Below the pieces are notes generated by a model. That model was not told the origin of the DNA. It ran no database searches and saw only the letters and a program-made list of their open reading frames with translations. Positions 1-7,037 of a stretch of DNA of 64,000 nt are shown here, in pieces. The position numbers and the translations under genes are program-made. Each line of letters starts with the position of its first letter. Position 1 is the stretch's first letter. Source of the stretch: a virus. The DNA lies in IMG/VR virus record IMGVR_UViG_3300050132_000038, positions 1-64,000 of that record. One strand, given 5' to 3'.

Positions 1-1921
1 CTTCCAGTGCGGCACCAATGCCCCATGTTATGCCGCCCATCATCTGGGAGTGAGCAGTCTTCTGGTTTAATATACGACCTACATCATAGACGGCTACAAC
101 CCGTGGAATACAGATGGTCCCCAGATCTGCATCGACATGAGCTTCTACGAAGACTGCACCGAATGAATGGAAGGAATACTCGTCTCGTTCATCACCTGTA
201 TTCGCATTGGCCGATGCTTCGATAGGTGTGCCTGATCTCCCCATTACGGCCTTAACTGAGTCACGTCGAACTGGGGACTCCTTACTGATAATCCACCCGT
301 TCTCGATTACTACCTCAGATTTGCCATACACAGGAGACTTCTTATCCTTAACTGCCAAGGCAATAAGCTTCTGTCGGGCCTTCGCACATGCAGAATAAAC
401 AGCAGGGCTAATAGAGGCAGCAGACTTAGATCCACTAGCATCGGGAGACTTAGGCAGTGCAGAGTCACCTAATAAAAATGTCACGTTGTCCACAGTGAAG
501 CCCAACGCCTGTGCAGCAACCTGAGTCATAACAGTGTAGGTACCGGTTCCTAAGTCATGAGTACCAGATCCCACAACTGCAGTACCGTCTGTACGTATGA
601 TCACCTTAGCTGAGGCATCACCTCGATTACCAGGATAGGTAGCTGTTGCCATACCCATACCGATCAGCTTACGGCCCTCACGCAGAGTCCTAGGCTTCGG
701 CTGCCGTTTATCCCATCCGAACTTTGATGCCCCTATGGAGTAGCATTCATTGAGAAACTTACTAGACCAAGGGTTGCCACTATCAGGATCCTTCTCTGCG
801 TAGTTCTTAAGCCTAAGCTCTACTGGACACATCTTTAGGGCATACGACAATTCATCCATAGCTGATTCCAGTGCGAATGATCCCGTGATTGCCCCAGGTG
901 CTCGCATGAACGTTGGATTGCCGATGTTAAGCTTTACTAATCGGTGAGCAGTTACTTGATTGGGTACATCATAGAGAATGCGGGAGATCTCACAGCACGT
1001 CTCAGTCCAATCCTCTAGCATAGAGGTGGTAGAGTAGCTAGTGTGGGACATTGCAGTAAGCACGCCGTCTTTGGTAGCCCCTAGCTTAACGTGCTGCTCA
1101 GTATTCGGTCTATATCCGACAGGGCCAAACATCTGAGGGCGAGTCACCACTAAGCGTACAGGCTTGTCCAACATCTTCGCAACTGTAGCACATAGAATAA
1201 CGTGCGACCACGTTGAACCCTTGCAGCCGAAACCACCCCCAAGGTACGGAGATAGTTCACGCACGTCCGAGGCCTCTATACCGAGGGCCTTAGCGATCGC
1301 CTTCTTCGCATCATGCACCCCTTGAGTGGTATCGTGCAGAACTAACTTCTGTCCGTCCCACTGGGCTAAGGTAGCCAACGTCTCGATCGGATTGTGATTC
1401 TCGATGGGTGTGGTGTACACTTCATCTATCTGTACATCACTTTCCTCAAACCCTTCCTCGAAGTCACCACGTTTAGTATCGGGTGGCACATCAAGTTGGG
1501 GTGGAGGAGTGTACCCGTCTGCACTATCAAATTCGAGTACAGCTTCTTCCTCAGTATAAGTAATACTAAGTTTGTTAGCAGCTTCAGTTGCCCGCTCTAG
1601 GGTAGTGGCGACCACAACTGCGATAGGTTGATTGCTGTAGTGCACCTTATCGTCCTGACATAGGGACAACATACGGGTAGCAGGTAACACTACTTCCTCA
1701 ATCTTCGGTAGCTTAGGTGCGTTAGCGTGAGTCAATACGAGGAGTACGCCTAACATCTTCTCGACTTCTTCTGCATCAATCTTAACTGTACCACTAGCAA
1801 TAGTAGAGGTTACCATTACCGCGTGTACCAAGCCAGGGACCTTGAAGTCAGCAGCATAGGGAGCCGCACCTGTGACCTTTAGTACCCCATCAGTACGATT
1901 TATTGGTTGGCCGATAATCAC
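1..1921 (-). CDS. Molybdopterin-binding large subunit of xanthine dehydrogenase/aldehyde oxidoreductase family (partial)
   Basis: Catalytic molybdenum-cofactor subunit of a three-subunit molybdenum hydroxylase that oxidises aldehydes or N-heterocycles and passes electrons to FAD. I translated the open minus frame by eye: it starts at a GTG that overlaps the TGA of the FAD-subunit gene and is preceded by AGAGGTG, begins MIIGQPINRTDGVLKVTG, and stays open for about 640 codons to the window edge. Family hallmarks are GGGFGCKG (Moco-binding loop), FMRAPGAITGSFALESAMDE, and SQMMGGITWGIGAALE near the edge. The C-terminal catalytic-Glu region lies outside the window. Domain order and neighbours fit PaoC/YagR-type enzymes. 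The substrate cannot be told. Base composition looks like the phage genes beside it, so it does not read as a host fragment. Confidence 0.9.
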   Translation of the reverse strand, partial: MIIGQPINRTDGVLKVTGAAPYAADFKVPGLVHAVMVTSTIASGTVKIDAEEVEKMLGVLLVLTHANAPKLPKIEEVVLPATRMLSLCQDDKVHYSNQPIAVVVATTLERATEAANKLSITYTEEEAVLEFDSADGYTPPPQLDVPPDTKRGDFEEGFEESDVQIDEVYTTPIENHNPIETLATLAQWDGQKLVLHDTTQGVHDAKKAIAKALGIEASDVRELSPYLGGGFGCKGSTWSHVILCATVAKMLDKPVRLVVTRPQMFGPVGYRPNTEQHVKLGATKDGVLTAMSHTSYSTTSMLEDWTETCCEISRILYDVPNQVTAHRLVKLNIGNPTFMRAPGAITGSFALESAMDELSYALKMCPVELRLKNYAEKDPDSGNPWSSKFLNECYSIGASKFGWDKRQPKPRTLREGRKLIGMGMATATYPGNRGDASAKVIIRTDGTAVVGSGTHDLGTGTYTVMTQVAAQALGFTVDNVTFLLGDSALPKSPDASGSKSAASISPAVYSACAKARQKLIALAVKDKKSPVYGKSEVVIENGWIISKESPVRRDSVKAVMGRSGTPIEASANANTGDERDEYSFHSFGAVFVEAHVDADLGTICIPRVVAVYDVGRILNQKTAHSQMMGGITWGIGAALE

Positions 1922-2892
1922 TGTACACCTCTAGCTGTGTTAATGGCGCGCACGATGGAACGTTGTGCTAACCTTACTTTGAATCGGTTATCCCTAGCAG
2001 GCTTTGCTTTCAGTAGTTCAGCTACGGATGCTTCCTTTAGCGCGTCTGAAGTTAGCTCCTTACCAATCAACAGCTTCTCTGCTATTGACGCTCTCCACGG
2101 CTTTAACGCAACACCACCTAAAGCGATCCTAATATCTTGCACTACATTACCTTCCATCTTTAACGCTACTGCAACAGAGACCACAGCGAATGCAAAGCTA
2201 TGACGATCTCGGACTTTCAAATAGTGAACGTGTGTGAACTCATGGGGCGGGAGGTCTACGGAGACTATGAGCTCTCCTTGCTGTAGAACGGTATCAATCT
2301 CGGGGGTATCCTCAGGGAGACGATGGAAGTCAGTGATTGGAATACTGCGTTTGCCTTTAGGCCCTACCACCTGCACAACTGCATCTAGCGCAGCTAATGC
2401 TACACTCATATCAGATGGGTTGGTGGCAATACACTGAGGGCTAGAACCAAAGATAGCCATGTTGCGACTAGCACCATTAATAGCAGCACAGCCACTACCG
2501 GGTTCGCGCTTGTTGCATTCGCTAAACATCGTATCGTAGAAGTAACCACAACGAGTACGCTGCATCAAGTTACCACCAGTGGTTGCCATGTTACGCAACT
2601 GAGCGGATGCACCCGATAGAATAGCCTGGCTTAATAGGGAATACTTAGTACGGACTACCGGATGGTTGGCGGCATCGCTATTGCGAACTGTTGCCCCAAT
2701 ACGGAACCCACCGTTAGGGAGCTCCTCAATCTTGTCTAGTCCTGGTACGTGAGTAATGTCAACAAGGCCGGACGGATGTTCTACGCAGCCCTTCATCAAG
2801 TCCAGGAGGTTAGTGCCTCCTGCAATGAATGTACCGTTAGCACTCAGTGCGCTTTGAATATCTGTGGCTCGAATGTAGGAGAAGTTTTCCAT
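1918..2892 (-). CDS. FAD-binding subunit of molybdenum hydroxylase (PaoB-like, with extra Fe-S cysteines)
   Basis: 324-residue middle subunit that carries FAD and relays electrons between the molybdenum and iron-sulfur subunits. The FAD-binding loop IAGGTNLLDLMK lies near residue 25 and TTGGNLMQRTRC near 105. The stretch that follows has cysteines in CGYF, SECNKR, GSGCAA and PQCIATNPSDM. This insert is characteristic of PaoB/YagS, where it binds an additional [4Fe-4S] cluster, and is absent from most xanthine dehydrogenase FAD subunits. The start abuts the stop of the small subunit and its stop overlaps the GTG of the large subunit, so the three are translationally coupled in small-FAD-large order as in bacterial paoABC. 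Length is normal for the family. Confidence 0.92.
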   Translation of the reverse strand: MENFSYIRATDIQSALSANGTFIAGGTNLLDLMKGCVEHPSGLVDITHVPGLDKIEELPNGGFRIGATVRNSDAANHPVVRTKYSLLSQAILSGASAQLRNMATTGGNLMQRTRCGYFYDTMFSECNKREPGSGCAAINGASRNMAIFGSSPQCIATNPSDMSVALAALDAVVQVVGPKGKRSIPITDFHRLPEDTPEIDTVLQQGELIVSVDLPPHEFTHVHYLKVRDRHSFAFAVVSVAVALKMEGNVVQDIRIALGGVALKPWRASIAEKLLIGKELTSDALKEASVAELLKAKPARDNRFKVRLAQRSIVRAINTARGVQ

Positions 2893-3375
2893 CTAGGTCT
2901 CCGATACTGCTTTGATCGCCTTAACGATATTGGGATATGCTCCACAGCGACAGAGGTTGCCGCTCATACGCTCTTTGATCTCGTCATCCAGTGAGGCACC
3001 TGAGACAGCACTCAGTTCCCCACGGTCTAATTCATTTAGCAATGCTGAAGCTGAACACAGTTGACCTGGGGTACAGTAGCCGCATTGGAAAGCATCGTAG
3101 TCGAGGAAGGCTTGTTGAAGATCGCTGAGTTTGTCACCTTCAGCAAGTCCCTCTACAGTAGTGATCTCTTGACCGTCGTGCATAACGGCTAACGTTAAAC
3201 AGGAGTTGATACGCCGACCGTCAACCAGTACAGTACATGCTCCACACTGTCCTCTGTCGCAGCCTTTCTTTGTTCCCATCAACCCGGCACGTTCACGGAT
3301 TGCATCGAGCAGCGTTACCCTGGGTTCAAGATCACCAGAGTACCGTTGCTCGTTTATATTCAGTGTAATTTTCAT
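2893..3375 (-). CDS. 2[2Fe-2S] small subunit of molybdenum hydroxylase (PaoA-like)
   Basis: 160-residue iron-sulfur subunit. The N-terminal plant-ferredoxin domain has GCDRGQCGACTVLVDG plus a downstream Cys in INSCL, binding the first [2Fe-2S]. The C-terminal four-helix domain has QCGYCTPGQ and GNLCRCGAYPNIV, binding the second. E. coli PaoA has a Tat signal peptide; this protein starts directly at MKITLNINEQ, so the enzyme is probably cytoplasmic. It is first gene of the three-gene unit. No good Shine-Dalgarno precedes the ATG (TTCTATTTACT), which is odd for this phage. A hairpin just upstream separates it from the structural genes. Confidence 0.93.
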   Translation of the reverse strand: MKITLNINEQRYSGDLEPRVTLLDAIRERAGLMGTKKGCDRGQCGACTVLVDGRRINSCLTLAVMHDGQEITTVEGLAEGDKLSDLQQAFLDYDAFQCGYCTPGQLCSASALLNELDRGELSAVSGASLDDEIKERMSGNLCRCGAYPNIVKAIKAVSET

Positions 3376-3387
3376 AGTAAATAGAAG

Positions 3388-3419
3388 AGCCCCATTGAAG
3401 TATAATTTTCAATGGGGCT
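3388..3419 (-). terminator. Hairpin, probable terminator after structural genes
   Basis: Twelve-base inverted repeat AGCCCCATTGAA / TTCAATGGGGCT with an 8-base loop, located after the stop of the 3438-3788 gene and before the molybdenum hydroxylase genes. The following CTTCTATTTAC is only a weak T-tract, so termination may be partial and a post-transcriptional role is possible. Confidence 0.6.
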
Positions 3420-3437
3420 ATTTGGTTACCCGGTTAG

Positions 3438-3788
3438 TTACAGTTTTGTGAGATCCTCTTTGTACTTGCGGAGATCCTGCTCAAGCTCAGAAACTTCTAC
3501 TTCATCCGCTTCTGGATCCCGTGTCAGCTGCTTGAGCCGTGTTTGAATCTTCTTGATACGTTGCTGCACTGTAGTCTTGCGATCAGCAGGGGCCTTAGAT
3601 ACCTTCGGCTTTGCTGGGTTTTTTGGTTTAGGTGCTGGTTTTCCGGCGTCCTTAGCAAGCTTCGAGTCGGGATGACGCTTAAGGTACTCTCTTTGCATCT
3701 CCGGATTGAGAGAAGTGAACCAGGATGGGGCTGCGACTACTTCCGTAGTTTCCATCAGCCGCGCTGCTGCGTTAAGTTGAATCTTCAT
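3438..3788 (-). CDS. Tagged small protein with N-terminal LNAAxRL peptide and HP-SK motif
   Basis: 116 residues. Starts KIQLNAAARLMETTEV, the shared tag. It is followed by a helical motif (W-F-x-S-L-x4-Q-R-E-Y-L, then HPDSKLA) that also occurs in the proteins at 4950, 36845 and 37777. Then come a Pro/Lys-rich linker (residues about 45-70) and a coiled-coil-like charged C-terminus. No enzymatic motif. The first 28 bases of its coding region are almost identical to those of the gene at 4649-4867, suggesting exchange of the 5' end. Probably a virion or head-packaged protein. Confidence 0.75.
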   Translation of the reverse strand: MKIQLNAAARLMETTEVVAAPSWFTSLNPEMQREYLKRHPDSKLAKDAGKPAPKPKNPAKPKVSKAPADRKTTVQQRIKKIQTRLKQLTRDPEADEVEVSELEQDLRKYKEDLTKL

Positions 3789-3806
3789 ATTAGTAGCCCT
3801 AGTTGA

Positions 3807-4565
3807 TTACGCAGTCGTGCCTTCTTCCACCTGGCGCCGAATTTCTTCTAAATAATCCGGAGCATAGCTGTACAACTTCGACCAGTACTCAATGGCCTGG
3901 GTCTGGTCCGCACGGCTAATGTTAGCCTTCACCATAGCACGACTAAACGATTTGGGGATTGGTACCTGCGAGATAACCGTCACCATATCATAATCAACAA
4001 CGGCAGCAGTTTGGGTAGTAGACGACACCACCTTAACTTGCTTATCGTTAGAAGCCACTACGAAACCGTGATCCATGTCACCCGACTTCGAGACAAACGA
4101 GACGAACTCACCTGAAGCAGCCTTAGCGATCTGAAGGCTACGCAATGCAGGAATGTCCGACCGGCGATGCACCGAAGCATTAACCAATTCCGACAGGTCC
4201 TCGTGACCATGACGTGCAAGGAACTTACCAGCCTTGCCCTCACGAATTTCCCACAGCGACTTGTCTGCATCATCCATCATAATGTTGGACGACATTACCT
4301 TATAGGATGCCCGCAACTCTTTATCAGAGACAACCCGCACTTCCTTGTTAGAACGAACGAACCCAACAGCTACACCAGCTTTGACGATACGGAAGCTATC
4401 TTCAACGGGAGCAGCCAGGTTGTTGAACTTATGTTGGAGAGCCGCACGAATGTCTTCCTTTGTCTGCTTACCAGTGAACGAGATCATCACCTTAGCCAGC
4501 GTCTCGCTCTTCATCCGGAAGTCGGTAATGCTTACAGTCTTTGCGTAGTCCATAATGCTGTTCAT
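3807..4565 (-). CDS. Hypothetical protein in virion gene cluster
   Basis: 252 residues, start supported by AAGGA before the ATG. No family recognised. It is mixed alpha/beta with no membrane segment or tag, and is acidic and helical at the C-terminus (YWSKLYSYAPDYLEEIRRQVEE). Its place among tail and tagged proteins suggests a structural or assembly role; that is inference from context only. Confidence 0.7.
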   Translation of the reverse strand: MNSIMDYAKTVSITDFRMKSETLAKVMISFTGKQTKEDIRAALQHKFNNLAAPVEDSFRIVKAGVAVGFVRSNKEVRVVSDKELRASYKVMSSNIMMDDADKSLWEIREGKAGKFLARHGHEDLSELVNASVHRRSDIPALRSLQIAKAASGEFVSFVSKSGDMDHGFVVASNDKQVKVVSSTTQTAAVVDYDMVTVISQVPIPKSFSRAMVKANISRADQTQAIEYWSKLYSYAPDYLEEIRRQVEEGTTA

Positions 4566-4648
4566 GATTTATATCCTTAGTTGTGCAGCAACTTTGTTGT
4601 GAAAGAAAGTGTGAAACAGTAGTGAACCTCTACGGGTCGGTACGGCGG

Positions 4649-4867
4649 TTACTTAGTCTTCTTGGCCTTACGATTGTCTTCTCGCATCTTTTTCATCTTT
4701 TCTTGTAGTTTCTGTAGTCCGTCTCTAGCTGCTACTCCACCTCTACCCATACTGATCAGTTGCTTAGTAGTGGCGATTTTGTTCTGAAGCTGCTTTATCT
4801 CAGTGTCAGAATGTTCCGCTGCAGTAACTTCTGTAAGTCGGGCTGCTGCGTTAAGTTGAATCTTCAT
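4649..4867 (-). CDS. Tagged small coiled-coil protein
   Basis: 72 residues. The tag KIQLNAAARLTEVTAA is followed by one charged helix-rich segment ending in a Lys-rich tail (RKAKKTK). Apart from the tag there is no recognisable domain. The small size and basic tail would suit a DNA-associated internal head protein, but this is inference. Confidence 0.7.
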   Translation of the reverse strand: MKIQLNAAARLTEVTAAEHSDTEIKQLQNKIATTKQLISMGRGGVAARDGLQKLQEKMKKMREDNRKAKKTK

Positions 4868-4949
4868 TTCTAATCCTTTAATTTTTTGGTAATGGTACAG
4901 TTCTGCCAGCTAATGAATGTTTAGAATCACTACAGTACTGAATCGTACC

Positions 4950-5558
4950 TTAGTCCTCCTGAAGCCCTTCTAGCTTATCGGACAATTCTTTCATCTGATC
5001 TTTGAGCTTCTGGGGTACATTCTTTCCGTACCCCTTCATCTCCTTCCGCAGCTTAGTACGCTTTCCTTGGAGATCCTTAATCTTACCTTCCTTAGACTTA
5101 AATTTGAAGGGTAGCTCTGGTAGCTCGCCCTTCTTGCCTATGTCAGTAAGCTCCAGGGGATCAAGTAGGCGACGAATAACTTCATGGCCTCCCTTCTTCA
5201 CCAGCTCCTTGGCCTTCTTCTTAGCTGCGTCCCCACCCTTATGAAGGAGATACTTAGTTAGACTCTTCTCCTCGTCTGGATTCTTCTTTGGTTTAGGCTT
5301 TGTTGTATCGTCTGAGTCCTCGTCTTCACCGCTCGGGCCTTCCAGAAGGGCCTTCGGAGTTTTCAGAGTCTTGGGCGGAGGTTTAAGGCCATCCTTTAGT
5401 TTCTTGGGCTTATGCTTGGATGTATCGTCATCCTCTCCGTCGTAGCCCATAGCGTATTTGCTATCGGGATGCTCCTCAATGTATTCTTCTTTCTGGTCCT
5501 CATCTAGGGCATCCCACCAGTTAGCCAATAACCTAGAGGCAGCTTGGAGCTTAATCAT
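4950..5558 (-). CDS. Tagged basic/acidic protein with HP-SKYA motif
   Basis: 202 residues. Starts MIKLQAASRLLAN, a variant of the shared tag, and runs straight into the WWDALDEDQKEEYIEEHPDSKYA motif also found in the tandem pair at 36845-38808. The rest is highly charged: an Asp/Glu- and Lys-rich linker (residues about 40-100), then a Lys-rich helical part with KLKDQMKELSDKLEGLQ near the end. No catalytic motif. Sits directly downstream of the tail tube gene. Confidence 0.75.
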   Translation of the reverse strand: MIKLQAASRLLANWWDALDEDQKEEYIEEHPDSKYAMGYDGEDDDTSKHKPKKLKDGLKPPPKTLKTPKALLEGPSGEDEDSDDTTKPKPKKNPDEEKSLTKYLLHKGGDAAKKKAKELVKKGGHEVIRRLLDPLELTDIGKKGELPELPFKFKSKEGKIKDLQGKRTKLRKEMKGYGKNVPQKLKDQMKELSDKLEGLQED

Positions 5559-5574
5559 TCTAAACTCCTAGGGT

Positions 5575-6081
5575 CTATGCATCTACAAGGTAGTCATAGT
5601 TCCACGTAATAGACAGGGTAACAAGATTCGATGCGGTACCGTCCATTGCGTAGTCTGCAATTGTTTCCGGCCACATACCATAGACGTTAACAGTCTTCAC
5701 TACGTTAGGGATCGAGTTGTAAACCACGATCTGGCCGTTCACCTTATAAGCGGAAGCCAACGTTCCACTATTGTTCACCCATGAACGGGCACTCTCACGC
5801 CAGTTAATGAAGGAGGTACGGGTTAGGTAGTCCGAACCTTCCATGAACACTGATTCAAAGGTGTGCGTATAAATAGCACGACCTGCGTATCGAAGTTCCA
5901 CACCGTGCAAGGCTACAGTCACAGGGTCCATAGCAGCACCTGGCAAAGCAGTAGACTGGCAGCGATAGGTAAGCTGTCGAGTATCAGCTGAGCCTGGGAT
6001 GGCAGGCAAAAAGAGGTCGTACTCCCAGCTTGTCGCCGGATCAGCAATAGACTGCACGTTAGCTAAAGAAGTTCTAGCCAT
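5575..6081 (-). CDS. Tail tube protein (T4 gp19-like)
   Basis: 168-residue protein that should form the inner tube of the contractile tail. Features of the family are the N-terminal WEYDLFLPAIPGS, a middle RCQSTALPGAAMDPV, the extended beta segment ending GRAIYTHTFESVFMEG, and the C-terminal beta-rich MWPETIADYAMDG...SITWNYDYLVD. Length matches gp19-type tube proteins. It is two genes after the sheath, the usual sheath-tube order, with a tagged acidic gene between them. Confidence 0.85.
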   Translation of the reverse strand: MARTSLANVQSIADPATSWEYDLFLPAIPGSADTRQLTYRCQSTALPGAAMDPVTVALHGVELRYAGRAIYTHTFESVFMEGSDYLTRTSFINWRESARSWVNNSGTLASAYKVNGQIVVYNSIPNVVKTVNVYGMWPETIADYAMDGTASNLVTLSITWNYDYLVDA

Positions 6082-6116
6082 AATTAACTCCTAGTTATTT
6101 AATATGAAATTGATTG

Positions 6117-6977
6117 TTAGCTAAGAGGCTGATTGGCTACGTTCCACAGATGTAAGGCGTCAGCATCACCCAGTACCTCCTCAGGTTCCTCGTCTGCATC
6201 ACTAAGGATTTGAACCTCGCCCTCTTCAGAAGGTTCACCTAGCATCTCATGACTTTCACAACCCGTATCGAACGTAGCCGCCAGGTAGTTCTCGTCCTCA
6301 TCACGCGAGACCGGGAACTTAACATAGGTCGACCCAGGAGGGGAGTCCACGTCCACAGTGGAGTCTGCTTCCACAACCGAAGCCTCATTCTGATACATGA
6401 TAGACTGCTCATCTAACAAGCGGTCTAGCATTGCTTTAGGCTTAGACTTACGTTTAGCTGCTGGCTTCTTTTTAGTAGCAGGCTTTCTCTTAGCACCTCT
6501 CACTACATCCGGCTGGTCCTCTAGGTTAATGTCAATAGAGGGTATGCTCGACTCAAACATATCGAACGGATTGTCCGTAGTGGAGTCCGCCTCTACTGCT
6601 CTGGGGTTAGAATCCTCGACACCCTGGAGTAGTGGATCCGTGGAAACCGAGTTATCACCCATAGCCCCGTGCTTCTCAATTGCCGCCCGAAGCCGGGAAG
6701 CCAACAGCTTAGCCATAGGGAACGCAGTACCTGATTCTCTAGTGCTTGTACGTGGAGGATTTGCATAGCCGTCACCTAACTCTTCGGCGGCAAACATACC
6801 ACTTGAGGTGTCTCGCTCGTCCCTAGAGCTTAGGGTATCTGCAGCAGTTACTGGATTGGTTTCAAGGAAGTCTTTAACTGCCACCTCATCTTCCTCTTGG
6901 TGCTCGTCTATGTCTGAGGCTTTAACTCTAGTCCCACTGGAGGCTAACAATCGTGATGCTGCGTTTAATTTGAACAT
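6117..6977 (-). CDS. Tagged acidic protein between sheath and tube genes
   Basis: 286 residues. Begins FKLNAASRLLASSG (shared tag), then low-complexity acidic sequence with a Lys-rich island around residues 165-185 (KRKPATKKKPAAKRKSKPK). A second tag-like stretch, AKLLASRLRAA, occurs near residue 90. Acidic repeats of the type ADST(V/T)D appear twice. No fold recognised. Its character resembles internal or scaffold head proteins rather than tail parts, although it sits between sheath and tube. Confidence 0.7.
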   Translation of the reverse strand: MFKLNAASRLLASSGTRVKASDIDEHQEEDEVAVKDFLETNPVTAADTLSSRDERDTSSGMFAAEELGDGYANPPRTSTRESGTAFPMAKLLASRLRAAIEKHGAMGDNSVSTDPLLQGVEDSNPRAVEADSTTDNPFDMFESSIPSIDINLEDQPDVVRGAKRKPATKKKPAAKRKSKPKAMLDRLLDEQSIMYQNEASVVEADSTVDVDSPPGSTYVKFPVSRDEDENYLAATFDTGCESHEMLGEPSEEGEVQILSDADEEPEEVLGDADALHLWNVANQPLS

Positions 6978-7037
6978 TTGTTCTCCTAGGGGGATCTACG
7001 CACACTGTACTAGCTATGCGTAGCCTTTACTACTAGG

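Noticed and set aside
1-3375. Molybdenum hydroxylase genes as host chromosomal DNA at a prophage border.
   Set aside because: Their base composition, overlapping gene arrangement and orientation match the adjoining phage genes, and no integrase or attachment site was seen. An assembly join cannot be excluded and is noted as a test.
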